Assembly (NCBI RefSeq): GCF_031191545.1
Contig: NZ_CP133472.1
Coordinates: 62,001 to 126,000, forward strand
Direction: 5' to 3'
Length of the DNA: 64,000 nucleotides
DNA from: Schaalia odontolytica
GTDB lineage: Bacteria > Actinomycetota > Actinomycetes > Actinomycetales > Actinomycetaceae
The notes beneath the pieces were generated by a model, which saw only the letters and a list, made by a program, of their open reading frames with translations, ran no database searches and had not been told where the DNA came from. The translations under genes were made by a program, and so were the position numbers. Positions 34,173 through 42,544 of the stretch are shown here, piece by piece. How positions within the stretch are numbered: the first letter of the stretch is position 1; each line of letters begins with the position of its first letter.

Positions 34173-36605
34173 TCATCGGGTCTGGTCGAGTTCCCGCGCG
34201 GTTACCTTGTTGGCCCTCGCGTTGGAGATGAAGCCGAGGGCTGCGCGGGTCAGTCCGCGCAGCGGTCGCCCGTTGACCGCGTCGAGGATCGCGTCGACCA
34301 TCTCCGGGCTTGCTGCGCCGTTGCTCATCTTGGCGATGGCGCGGAAGGGCATGTTAAGGACAAAGAGGCTGTTGAGATCCGGGGTGCCCTTCGCGTCCGC
34401 CTTCGCCTTGAGGGCCCAGAGCCTGCGTCCGGCGACGCGAGCGAGCCAGGTCTTGGCTCGCGTCATCTCGGAGAGCGGGTCGGCGGCCGACAGCTCGTCT
34501 GCCCGGTGGGCGGTGGGGATCGTTCGACCGAGCAGGACGGCGAACTCACCATTGGTCACCCCTGCGACGTCGGCGCTCAAGTAGTGCCCCAAGGCGGGAT
34601 CGATCGGCTCGGGGGTTGTGCCGGAGACCTCGAGGGTGGCGCTCAACGGCGTGTCGGCCACGTGAGGCCCCACATGGATCGTCCATGTGCCGCCCTCGGT
34701 CTCCCACGCGCCTCGCGAACTCTCCCAGTGGCGGAAGGTGTATTGGTCGAAGGGGATCGTGACGCTGACGGACTGACCGGCACCGACCTCGACCTTGGCG
34801 AAACCCTTGAGTTCCCGGTCGGGACCAAACACGCCTCCAGGGGCACTCACGTACAGCTGGACGACCTCTGCGCCGTCGCGCGAGGAGGTGTTGGTAAGCG
34901 TGAGGGATGCCCCCTCCTCGGTCAGGGAAAGGTCGGAGTAGTGAAAGCTCGAGTACGACAGGCCGAATCCAAATGGGAAGGCCACGTCCACGCCCGCGGA
35001 CGTGAAATAGCGGTAACCGACAAATGGGCCCTCGCGGTAGTAGGACAGCGGGCCGGTCGCCGGGTACCAGGCGGCGGTCGGGTGGTCCTCGTAGGAGAGA
35101 GCGTATGTTTCGGCCAGGCGTCCCGAGGGGTTGACGGCGCCGGTGAGGACGTCCAACATCGCCGCGGCACCTCCCTGGCCGGTCAGGTATCCGTTGACGA
35201 GCGCGGGCACCGAGGTCGCCCACGGCATCTCGACGCTAGCCCCACCTGTCAGGACGACGACGGTGCGGGGATTGGCCGCAACGACGGCCTGAACGAGTCG
35301 GTCCTGGCCCTCGGGCAGGCGCATGTGGGGACGATCCATGCCCTCGGACTCGGCGAGTTCGTCAAGTCCGACGTAGACGAGCGCGACGTCAGCGCGCACG
35401 GCGAGGTCCACGGCCTCGGCAACGAGAGCGTCGCTCGTGCCACCGTGGCGCTCGTATCCGACCGCGTATCCAGCGAGGACGAGTCCTCGGGCGGCCTCGC
35501 CCCCGGCGGCGAGGAGCTCATGCGGGGCCTCAACGCGCGTGGGATTCACCTGGGAGGAACCCGAGCCCTGGAAGCGCGGCGTAGCGGCGAGGTCACCGAT
35601 GAGGGCGACGCTGGTCCCAGCGCTCAGGGGCAGGAACTCGTCCTCGTTGCGTAGGAGCGTGATCGCCTCGGAGGCAATGCGCGTGGCGAGCGTATGGTGC
35701 GAATCGGGGTCGTAGGGAGTGGGCGCCGGAAGGACCGCTCTCGCGGCAGCAACGTTGAGAACCTCCTGGGCACGCGCGTATACGTCGGCCGCATCCAGCT
35801 TTCCGTCCTCCACGGCAGCGACGATCCGTCGGGCACCCGCCAGGCCGGGGGCCGGCATCTCGAGGCTGCCGCCCGCGCGTGCAGCCTCCACCGCACTGTT
35901 CGAACCGCCCCAGTCGGAGATGACCATGCCGGAGAAACCCCACTCGGTTCGCAATATGTCGGTGAGCAGGTGCTTGTTCTCGTGAGCGTAAACGCCGTTG
36001 ACGAGGTTGTAGGAGCTCATGATCGCCCGCGGCTTGGCAACGCGACACACGATTTCGAAGCCAGTCAGGTAAATTTCGCGCATCGTGCGCTCGTCCACGA
36101 TGGAGTCCGACGCCATGCGGCGTAGCTCCTGGGAGTTGACCGCAAAGTGCTTGGGGCACGCCGCGGTACCGGTGGACTGGATTCCGTCGACGAGGCCGGC
36201 GGCCATACGTCCGGCGAGGATCGGGTCCTCCGAGAGATACTCGAAGTTACGTCCGCACAGTGGGGAGCGCTTGATGTTGAGTCCGGGCCCGAGCAGGACG
36301 TCGACGCCCAGTCCACGCGCTTCGAGGCCGAGAGCCTGACCCATCTCACGAGCGAGGTCAGGATTCCAGGTGGCCGCGAGGGCGGAGGCCGTCGGGAAAC
36401 AGGTCGCCTTCTCGGCCTCGGCGATGCCGAGGTGGTCGGCGTCCCCGAGCTGTCGGCGCACGCCGTGGGGGCCGTCGCTCATCACGAAGGAGGGCACGTT
36501 CGCGGAGGGGATCGCGCGCGAGTCCCAGGCACTCGCTCCGGACAGGAGAGCCGCCGCTTGTAGGAGGGTGAGGTCGTTGGCGTCCGTCAGTACTGAGTGT
36601 TCCAT
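34173..36605 (-). CDS. Glycoside hydrolase family 3 beta-glycosidase
   Basis: This 810-residue exo-glycosidase of the beta-glucosidase type has no signal peptide, so it is probably cytosolic. The N-terminal barrel has MSDGPHGVRRQ, RSPLCGRNFEYLSEDP, KHFAVNSQE and the nucleophile Asp in SGMVISDWGG. The alpha/beta sandwich domain contains GSGSSQVNPTR, and the C-terminal Fn3-like domain starts near YRYFTSAGVDVAFPFGFGLSY. About 80 extra residues at the C-terminus (ADELSAADPLSEMTRAKTWL onward) resemble the tail of Bifidobacterium/Actinomyces homologues. I chose ATG 36605 because of GAAAGGCAG upstream; an in-frame start at 36725 lacks a site. The natural substrate is not predictable. Confidence 0.94.
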   Translation of the reverse strand: MEHSVLTDANDLTLLQAAALLSGASAWDSRAIPSANVPSFVMSDGPHGVRRQLGDADHLGIAEAEKATCFPTASALAATWNPDLAREMGQALGLEARGLGVDVLLGPGLNIKRSPLCGRNFEYLSEDPILAGRMAAGLVDGIQSTGTAACPKHFAVNSQELRRMASDSIVDERTMREIYLTGFEIVCRVAKPRAIMSSYNLVNGVYAHENKHLLTDILRTEWGFSGMVISDWGGSNSAVEAARAGGSLEMPAPGLAGARRIVAAVEDGKLDAADVYARAQEVLNVAAARAVLPAPTPYDPDSHHTLATRIASEAITLLRNEDEFLPLSAGTSVALIGDLAATPRFQGSGSSQVNPTRVEAPHELLAAGGEAARGLVLAGYAVGYERHGGTSDALVAEAVDLAVRADVALVYVGLDELAESEGMDRPHMRLPEGQDRLVQAVVAANPRTVVVLTGGASVEMPWATSVPALVNGYLTGQGGAAAMLDVLTGAVNPSGRLAETYALSYEDHPTAAWYPATGPLSYYREGPFVGYRYFTSAGVDVAFPFGFGLSYSSFHYSDLSLTEEGASLTLTNTSSRDGAEVVQLYVSAPGGVFGPDRELKGFAKVEVGAGQSVSVTIPFDQYTFRHWESSRGAWETEGGTWTIHVGPHVADTPLSATLEVSGTTPEPIDPALGHYLSADVAGVTNGEFAVLLGRTIPTAHRADELSAADPLSEMTRAKTWLARVAGRRLWALKAKADAKGTPDLNSLFVLNMPFRAIAKMSNGAASPEMVDAILDAVNGRPLRGLTRAALGFISNARANKVTARELDQTR

Positions 36606-36750
36606 CGTCGTGAACTGCCTTTCATGCTCCATCGCGGGTGCCGTCAATGGTTCCAGTGTGGTCCACGACCGCGCTCCGTCAACGACCGCGTGCATGATCT
36701 GTCGTTTGGGGAGCGTGTTCTGCACGTGTGAGGCCTTCCTTCAGCTGGGA

Positions 36751-36756
36751 TAAAAT
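36751..36756 (+). promoter_or_regulatory. -10 element, leaderless start of the Cof-type HAD gene
   Basis: TAAAAT lies 6 nt before the ATG at 36763, without a ribosome-binding site. Confidence 0.5.
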
Positions 36757-36762
36757 GGCTCT

Positions 36763-37662
36763 ATGAGTGACACGGATGGTCCCACATACGTCCACAACGA
36801 CACTGCCCCACCCCGCGCGGTATTCGTCGACATCGACGGAACGCTGTGCGATTCGCGCCAGCGAATCCCACAGTCAGCAATCGAGGCTCTGACGCAGGTG
36901 CGGCGAGAGGGCCACCGCTTGTTTATCTGCACCGGGCGCTCGGTTCCGGAGATCTACACTCGTTTCTTCGATCTTGGCTTCGAGGGCACCGTCAGCGGCG
37001 CAGGAGGATACGTTGCCGTCGGCGAGGCCGTCCTTCTCGACGATCGAATGCCCTCCGAACATGTCACGACCCTGACGCGCCTATGGGAAGATCTCGACGC
37101 CTTCTACGTCTGGCAGGGCCCCGACCAGATGGGGCCGTCCGAGGGCTACCTCGACTTTTTCGTGCCCCGGGCGGGTCTCGACCCGCAGGACTGGATCGAA
37201 TACGCTCAGTCGATCACTCCTTTCATCGTCGACATTGACGGTGGTTCCTTCACGAAGGTCACCGCCTACGTACCGCCGGAAAACGCATCCGTGCAACGAA
37301 TCGAAGAGGCGCTGCCAGCGGGCTACCGGGCGATCATCGGCTCGGTGGGCGCAGCCGGGTTCATTCCCTTCGAGATCCTCCCGAATCATCTGTCCAAGGC
37401 GGTAGGCGTTAAGGCAGTCTGCGAGCACATCGGCATCCCCGTGGGGCGATCCGTGGCCATCGGTGACTCCAACAACGACGTCGAGGCCGTGGCCACCGCC
37501 GCTCTCGGCATCAGCATCGGGAATGGATGCGAGGCCCTCCTCGAAGTCGCGGACATCGTCGCGCCGTCCGTACACGAGGACGGCCTTGCCTGGGCACTCA
37601 CCGCCGCTGGCCTAACAGACGGTGATCGGGGTTGGGGCCACGGCCTCCGCGATGCGCTGTGA
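36763..37662 (+). CDS. Cof-type HAD-IIB phosphatase
   Basis: This 299-residue HAD phosphatase has the nucleophile motif AVFVDIDGTLCDSRQRIP near residue 20, FICTGRS (motif II), and motifs III/IV as K in HLSKAVGVKAV and AIGDSNNDVEAVATAALGISIGNG. The C2B cap lies between. Family members dephosphorylate sugar phosphates, flavin precursors or pyridoxal phosphate; no specific substrate can be chosen. The stop overlaps the GTG of the following exporter gene (GTGA), so both are co-expressed. Confidence 0.92.
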   Translation: MSDTDGPTYVHNDTAPPRAVFVDIDGTLCDSRQRIPQSAIEALTQVRREGHRLFICTGRSVPEIYTRFFDLGFEGTVSGAGGYVAVGEAVLLDDRMPSEHVTTLTRLWEDLDAFYVWQGPDQMGPSEGYLDFFVPRAGLDPQDWIEYAQSITPFIVDIDGGSFTKVTAYVPPENASVQRIEEALPAGYRAIIGSVGAAGFIPFEILPNHLSKAVGVKAVCEHIGIPVGRSVAIGDSNNDVEAVATAALGISIGNGCEALLEVADIVAPSVHEDGLAWALTAAGLTDGDRGWGHGLRDAL

Positions 37663-38924
37663 TCGCAACCATTCGGCGCTGGCTGCACCATCCCCTCACG
37701 CGTAACTCCGCGTTCATGCACCTGTGGGCGGGCCAGACAGCAGCGCAGGTCGGCTTTCAAGTAGGCTCCCTGGCCACCTCGGCGATTGCGATCACCGTGC
37801 TCCACGCGAGCGAGACACAGACCGGCATCCTTGCGGGACTTCAGACCCTCGCATTCCTCCTCGTCGGATTGCCAGCCGGGGCTTGGGTGGACGGCTGGCG
37901 CAAACGGAATATCATGATCATCGCGAACATCACGCGCATCGGCGCCCTCGTGTCCATTCCGATCGCCTACTCGTTCTTTTCCTTCACGCTCACCCACCTC
38001 ATGGTGGTTGCCGCTCTCCTGGGCCTATCAACCGTCTTCTTCGACGTCGCCTACCAGTCCTACGTCCCGCTCATCGCCTCGCGCCGCTACATCGGGGCGG
38101 CAAACGGCAGATTGGAGGCCTCCTACCAGGTGGGGCGCGCGGGAGGCCCGGGCCTGGGCGGTTGGCTCCTCGGGGTGATCGCCCCTCCCCTGGCGTATCT
38201 GCTCACCGCCTCAACCTACGTGTTCTCGACGTGGGCGATCTGGCGCATCAGCGCGCCCGAGCCTCGCCCCACCCACACCGACGCTTCACTGCGATCGCAA
38301 ATTGCGCAGGGGCTCTCATTCGTCCGAGGTCAGCGCATCCTCTTCCCTCTTTTCACCTGCACCGCGTTCATGGCTTTTGCCGGCGCGGGTATCCAGGTGC
38401 TCCTGCCGCTACTCGTGCTGCGCACGCTCGGCATGGACGCGACCCAGCTCGGGCTCTTGCTCAGCGCCGGAGCGATCGGTGGCATCCTGGGAGCATTCAC
38501 GCGCCCCGCGTGGGTTGCGCGCCTGGGCGTGGGGCGATGCATCGTCATCACCAACATTGGCGGGGTAGCGATCCTCCTCGTCCAACCTGTCTCGATTCAC
38601 GTGCCCGCAGCGGCGGCGTGGATCATCGCGATCAGCGCAGTGGTCTCCTCCTATTTCCTCACCGTTTACAACGTGACGCAAATGAGCCTGCGCCAGGAAA
38701 TCTGCCCACCCGACATGCTTGGCCGCATGAATGCCATCTTCCGCTTCGCCGTCTGGGGGGTCATGCCGGTGGGTTCCCTCGCCGCAGGCATCGTTGCGTC
38801 ACGCATCGGTATCGAAGCCGCGTTGTATGTGTTCACGACAGCTGCCATCGCCGCAGGGGTCGCCATGGGCTTCACTCCCGCGGCCAGAATCCGCGGATCT
38901 AGCGCTTGTGTCGCCGTCTCATAA
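37659..38924 (+). CDS. Major facilitator superfamily exporter
   Basis: This 421-residue transporter has about 12 membrane helices and resembles the EntS-like MFS_3 group. Features are FMHLWAGQTAAQVGFQVGSLATSAIAI in helix 1, LPAGAWVDGWRKRNIMI (motif A between helices 2 and 3), YQSYVPLIASRRYIGAANGRLEAS before helix 5, and LGRMNAIFRFAVWGVMPVGSLAAG late in the protein. Related carriers export siderophores, macrolides or other drugs. I use GTG 37659, which overlaps the HAD stop. A start 27 nt earlier is in frame but has no advantage. Confidence 0.9.
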   Translation: MIATIRRWLHHPLTRNSAFMHLWAGQTAAQVGFQVGSLATSAIAITVLHASETQTGILAGLQTLAFLLVGLPAGAWVDGWRKRNIMIIANITRIGALVSIPIAYSFFSFTLTHLMVVAALLGLSTVFFDVAYQSYVPLIASRRYIGAANGRLEASYQVGRAGGPGLGGWLLGVIAPPLAYLLTASTYVFSTWAIWRISAPEPRPTHTDASLRSQIAQGLSFVRGQRILFPLFTCTAFMAFAGAGIQVLLPLLVLRTLGMDATQLGLLLSAGAIGGILGAFTRPAWVARLGVGRCIVITNIGGVAILLVQPVSIHVPAAAAWIIAISAVVSSYFLTVYNVTQMSLRQEICPPDMLGRMNAIFRFAVWGVMPVGSLAAGIVASRIGIEAALYVFTTAAIAAGVAMGFTPAARIRGSSACVAVS

Positions 38925-39030
38925 TGTGACGCGCTCGGTGCCCGCAATAGTGTTCAATTGTGCAGCTCCGCGATACCATAAGTGTGAGGCAAAACGCAAT
39001 GGTTTTGGTGACTGAGCCAAGGAGGACACC

Positions 39031-39261
39031 ATGGACACCGCAACGACCCTCGTTGAAGCACTGGGCGGCTGGGACAACATCACCAATCTCGAAGCCTGCA
39101 TTACCCGCATTCGCCTTGACGCCGCCAACACCGACCTCATCGACGAGGCAAAGCTACGAGAGGCGGGAGCTTTCGACGTCGTTATCGTCGGCGATGCCGT
39201 TCAGGTCGTGATGGGTCCCGACTCCGAGGATCTCGTCGAGCAGATGAACGCCAGCCGGTGA
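39031..39261 (+). CDS. PTS glucose-type EIIB component
   Basis: This 76-residue stand-alone IIB protein of the glucose/N-acetylglucosamine superfamily carries phosphate from IIA to sugar. The active-site cysteine is in LEACITRIRLDAANT (C22), followed by DVVIVGDAVQVVMGPDSEDL. The residue after the Cys-Ile is Thr-Arg, as in the CxTRLR family pattern. AAGGAGGACACC gives a strong ribosome-binding site. It is coupled to the IIA gene by a 4-nt overlap. No IIC permease gene is present in the window, so the membrane partner must be encoded elsewhere. Confidence 0.92.
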   Translation: MDTATTLVEALGGWDNITNLEACITRIRLDAANTDLIDEAKLREAGAFDVVIVGDAVQVVMGPDSEDLVEQMNASR

Positions 39262-39728
39262 GCTTCCTCGTCCGAGCGCCTTTCGCCGCCCACGTCCAAG
39301 CGCTCGCGCAGGTACCCGACCCCGTGTTCGCCAGCGGCGTCGTCGGGGACGGACAGGCGCTCATACCCGACGCCGACGCGTCGTGCGTGACCGTCCGCTC
39401 CCCCATCAATGGAGTCGTTACCAAGCTCAAGTCACACGCGGCCATCGTGACGTCGACACGCGGCGTCTCGATCCTCATTCACCTGGGCATTGACACCGTG
39501 AGCCTGCGCGGTAAAGGCTTTGCTCCCCTCGTCGACGAGGGTGAGATCGTCGACGAGGGCACACCCCTCATCCACTGGGATCTCGGCCCCGTCCGCGAAG
39601 CCGCCCTGTCCCCGTGTGTGCCCGTCATCGTCGTCAATCCGCCCGGCACGTCGATCACCTCCGCGCTCGATCAGACAGCGAGCAGCGTGGCGATCCTCGA
39701 CCCTCTGTTCTCGGTGAACGACAGCTAA
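39258..39728 (+). CDS. PTS glucose-type EIIA component
   Basis: This 156-residue soluble IIA protein (Crr type) has two histidines positioned as in E. coli IIA-Glc: SHAAIVTSTRGVSILIHLGIDTV, in which HLGIDT holds the phosphorylated His. FAPLVDEGEIVDEGTPLIHWDL and the terminal VAILDPL also fit. It receives phosphate from HPr. The N-terminal region is a little divergent (SPINGVVTKL in place of the usual SPxxGxVxxL). It is followed by a very strong terminator. It would also serve the second IIB encoded at 41993-42277. Confidence 0.93.
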   Translation: MSFLVRAPFAAHVQALAQVPDPVFASGVVGDGQALIPDADASCVTVRSPINGVVTKLKSHAAIVTSTRGVSILIHLGIDTVSLRGKGFAPLVDEGEIVDEGTPLIHWDLGPVREAALSPCVPVIVVNPPGTSITSALDQTASSVAILDPLFSVNDS

Positions 39729-39735
39729 GTTCCGC

Positions 39736-39787
39736 TTCAACGTGTGAACCCCGCGCCCCGAAAGGGGCGCGGGGTTCACACGTTGAA
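39736..39787. terminator. Perfect 24-bp GAAA-tetraloop terminator
   Basis: A 24-bp perfect inverted repeat closes on a GAAA tetraloop (39760-39763) and ends TTCAA...TTGAA, so read in either direction it ends in A/T-rich steps. It lies between the convergent IIA (stop 39728) and malQ (stop 39801) genes. Confidence 0.9.
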
Positions 39788-39800
39788 CACGCGCTGGCCG

Positions 39801-41951
39801 TCAGCGAACGGTTCCGCTCAGCAGCGAGAACAGCGAGGTCAGGCGCTCATCGGTCGGAAGATCCTCGATGAAGACCTCTTCACCATCGGAATCGCACAGG
39901 GGCACGCACCAGTTCGGGTACAGGTCGGCACCCGTGCCCGGCATGTTCTGCGGGCGCACGTCGCCCACCGCATCGACGAGGGATGCCACAACGAGCTTCG
40001 ACGGAGTCTGAGCAACATAGCGGTACAGCCCCTCGACGGTCTCACGCTCGCTAGGCTCGGCACCGTCAATGCAGCCGTACTCGTGCAGTCGGACGGCAAC
40101 CTGTTCAAGCTCAAGGCGATCGCCCGCGCGCACGGTCTCAATGTCATCGGTCAGAAGACCGAGCTCCGAGCGCAGCGTCGTCTGGATCCCGCGAATATAG
40201 CCGAGGGTGGGCGGCAGGTCGTGGATATTGACGGCGGCCAGTGCGCGGTCGCGGTAGTGCTCGGGGCGCAGCGGCCAGCCGCCGCCCTCCTTCTCGAACC
40301 ACACGACGGAGGTGCCCAGGACCCCACGCTCGCGCAGATAGTCTCGCACCCACGGTTCAACGACGCCAAGGTCCTCGCCGATCACGACGGCACCGGCACG
40401 CTGGGCCTCCAGCAGGATGACGCCCAACATGGCCTCGTGATCGTAGTACACGTATGTGCCTTCGGTGGCAGCGCGCCCATCCGGGATCCACCAGAGGCGG
40501 AACATGCCGAGGATGTGATCGATGCGCACTGCACCGGAGTTACACAAAGCGGCGCGGACCATATCTCGCAGAGGCAGGTAGCCCGACTCTGCGAGGCTAC
40601 GCGGCGACCACGGCGGCTGCGACCAGTTCTGCCCCTGCTGAGAGTAGACGTCCGGCGGAGCTCCCACGCTCATGCCGGAGGCGAAGAGCTCGGGACGGCT
40701 CCACTTTTCGGAGCCATAGCCATGCACACCGACGGCCAGGTCGGCCATGATGCCGATCTCCATGCCAACTTCGCGCGCCACCAGCTGTGCATGCTCGAGC
40801 TGCTCGGCGACGACCCACTGGCACCACTGGTAGAAGTCAACACGATCGGCGAGCTCGAGGCGCTCAAGCTCAACACGAGGCGCGGAGGAACGAGCCAAGT
40901 CCTCGGGAAGCTCAATCGTTCCCTCGCGCTCAACGAGTGCACACCACAGCGCGTAGTTGGACAGCTCAGAGCCGCCTCGCTCGATGAAGCGATCGAGCTG
41001 GCTCTGGCGATGATACGAGCGCGGGGCAGCGAAGATGATCTCGAGAGCCTTGCGCTTGGCCTCCCACGAGCGATCGCGATCGATCAGATCCTCACGACTA
41101 GCGAACTGGCGTGTCTCGTCGCGAAGCTGCTCGATAGCCGCGCGCGAGGCCTCGGGCAGGGACGAGTATTCCTCGATGCTCTCGGGGCGAACGTAGATCG
41201 GGTTCAGCCACCGACGCGACACCGGAAGGTACGGAGAAGTTTCCAGCGGAGAGACCGGCTGCGAGGCGTGAACCGGGTTGATGAGCAGGAAGTCCGCTCC
41301 CTTGTCGGCACAGACCGCAGCCAGATCGGCCAGGTCTGTGGCATCGCCAATGCCCCACGAGGACGCCGATCGCGTTGAGTAGAGCTGAGCATTGACGCCC
41401 CACACGCGACGCGACGACTCTAAGAGCGGTAACGACAGAGCGTTCGGCACGACGATGAGGGTTGCGGACTCCACGTGGCCGCCCTCGACGGTGGCCACAA
41501 GCCGGTGCCAGCCGAGCGGGATCCAGTGCGGGACATCGAAGGTGGCGCGGCCGACCATCTCTCCGTCGATCATTCGCGGGGCGACGTAGCGATCCACCTG
41601 ATCGCACGCACCCTTACGACCGTCCTCAAGCACCCACTGGACGTTCACCCATGAGCCGTCCGGCACGTGCACCGGGAACATGTAGCCGCCGCCCTGGCGC
41701 GCGACGATGGTCGGAGGGAGGGTACGGCGCCATTCGCGCTCTTCGGTGAGGCGCAGCGCCTCGTGCACATCGCCCACGGTCGAAGATTCGTCGAGCGGCA
41801 GTCCGAGAGCGCCAAGGACCTTCAGAAGAGTAGACGCACTGACGCCCACCCAATTCCCGTACCAGTCCCAGAATCCGGTAGCCACGCCATTAGCATCGGC
41901 GATACGGCGCAGCTCATCGATGTTGTCGGATGCGGGTGCGTGAATATCCAC
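39801..41951 (-). CDS. malQ: 4-alpha-glucanotransferase (amylomaltase)
   Basis: This GH77 enzyme disproportionates maltodextrins and takes part in maltose and glycogen metabolism in the cytosol. The 716-residue length is typical of the long actinobacterial form, with an extra N-terminal region of about 150 residues. The catalytic core shows SSWGIGDATDLADL, EKWSRPELFASGMSVGAPPD, the nucleophile Asp in RIDHILGMFRLWWIP, acid/base Glu in VIGEDLGVVEPWV, and NIHDLPPTLGY. The GTG at 41951 has AGAAGG upstream. It lies between two PTS fragments; whether it acts in the same sugar route is not known. Confidence 0.95.
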   Translation of the reverse strand: MDIHAPASDNIDELRRIADANGVATGFWDWYGNWVGVSASTLLKVLGALGLPLDESSTVGDVHEALRLTEEREWRRTLPPTIVARQGGGYMFPVHVPDGSWVNVQWVLEDGRKGACDQVDRYVAPRMIDGEMVGRATFDVPHWIPLGWHRLVATVEGGHVESATLIVVPNALSLPLLESSRRVWGVNAQLYSTRSASSWGIGDATDLADLAAVCADKGADFLLINPVHASQPVSPLETSPYLPVSRRWLNPIYVRPESIEEYSSLPEASRAAIEQLRDETRQFASREDLIDRDRSWEAKRKALEIIFAAPRSYHRQSQLDRFIERGGSELSNYALWCALVEREGTIELPEDLARSSAPRVELERLELADRVDFYQWCQWVVAEQLEHAQLVAREVGMEIGIMADLAVGVHGYGSEKWSRPELFASGMSVGAPPDVYSQQGQNWSQPPWSPRSLAESGYLPLRDMVRAALCNSGAVRIDHILGMFRLWWIPDGRAATEGTYVYYDHEAMLGVILLEAQRAGAVVIGEDLGVVEPWVRDYLRERGVLGTSVVWFEKEGGGWPLRPEHYRDRALAAVNIHDLPPTLGYIRGIQTTLRSELGLLTDDIETVRAGDRLELEQVAVRLHEYGCIDGAEPSERETVEGLYRYVAQTPSKLVVASLVDAVGDVRPQNMPGTGADLYPNWCVPLCDSDGEEVFIEDLPTDERLTSLFSLLSGTVR

Positions 41952-41992
41952 GAAAAAGCCTTCTACGTTGCGGGCTGATGACAGTTTTAATT

Positions 41993-42277
41993 CTAGGCGT
42001 GAACGCGCTGTGACAAAGAATCCGCGGACGTGTCATGGACCACGCCATCGAGGATGCCCATCATCGCCGCGGCCACATCGTCGGACTGAGCACCACACAC
42101 GATCTGAACAACATCGCCGGAGCGCACAACGGCCAACACACCATCCACCCGCAGCGCGGCCTCATCAACGTCCCGCTGAGATCTTACTTGAATACGGATA
42201 CGCATCGTGCAGGGTTCGACCTCGACAATGTTGAGGTGTCCACCCAGCGCGTCGATGAGCGCTTCTTCAATCGCCAT
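41993..42277 (-). CDS. Second PTS glucose-type EIIB component
   Basis: This 94-residue stand-alone IIB protein is paralogous to the one at 39031-39261: both start with EALxxALGG followed by NIxxxE and have the active-site Cys in a CxxRIR context (here EPCTMRIRIQV, C23). The sequence VLAVVRSGDVVQIVCGAQSDDVAAAM matches the rest of the fold. The ATG has GAAAGGGGC upstream. It is 41 nt upstream of malQ on the same strand, so they may form a transcription unit. No dedicated IIC is nearby. Confidence 0.88.
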   Translation of the reverse strand: MAIEEALIDALGGHLNIVEVEPCTMRIRIQVRSQRDVDEAALRVDGVLAVVRSGDVVQIVCGAQSDDVAAAMMGILDGVVHDTSADSLSQRVHA

Positions 42278-42500
42278 CGGAGCCCCTTTCGCGCCGTCGA
42301 AAGTTTGCGATTCCTGTCACATGCTAGATGTGACCTGCGCAAAAGGCAAGTGGGATTCACTACATGAACAAACGTCCGGCGAAAGTAAGCTGACAGAAGC
42401 GAGATCCACTGCGCACCACTACAGTCACCGACTCTGTCATTTCTCGTCAACCATGCCCGACTCGGGCGAGCAGGCCACTCGGCCACCTGAGAAGACACAG

Positions 42501-42532
42501 GTGGGGGGAGGACCGCCCGGCCCTCCCCCCAC
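42501..42532 (-). terminator. Hairpin after ettA
   Basis: An 11-bp stem (GTGGGGGGAGG / CCTCCCCCCAC) lies 12 nt past the ettA stop. The rest of 42278-42500 contains the leader and promoter region of the second IIB gene and no other gene. Confidence 0.7.
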
Positions 42533-42544
42533 TTATTACACGAC

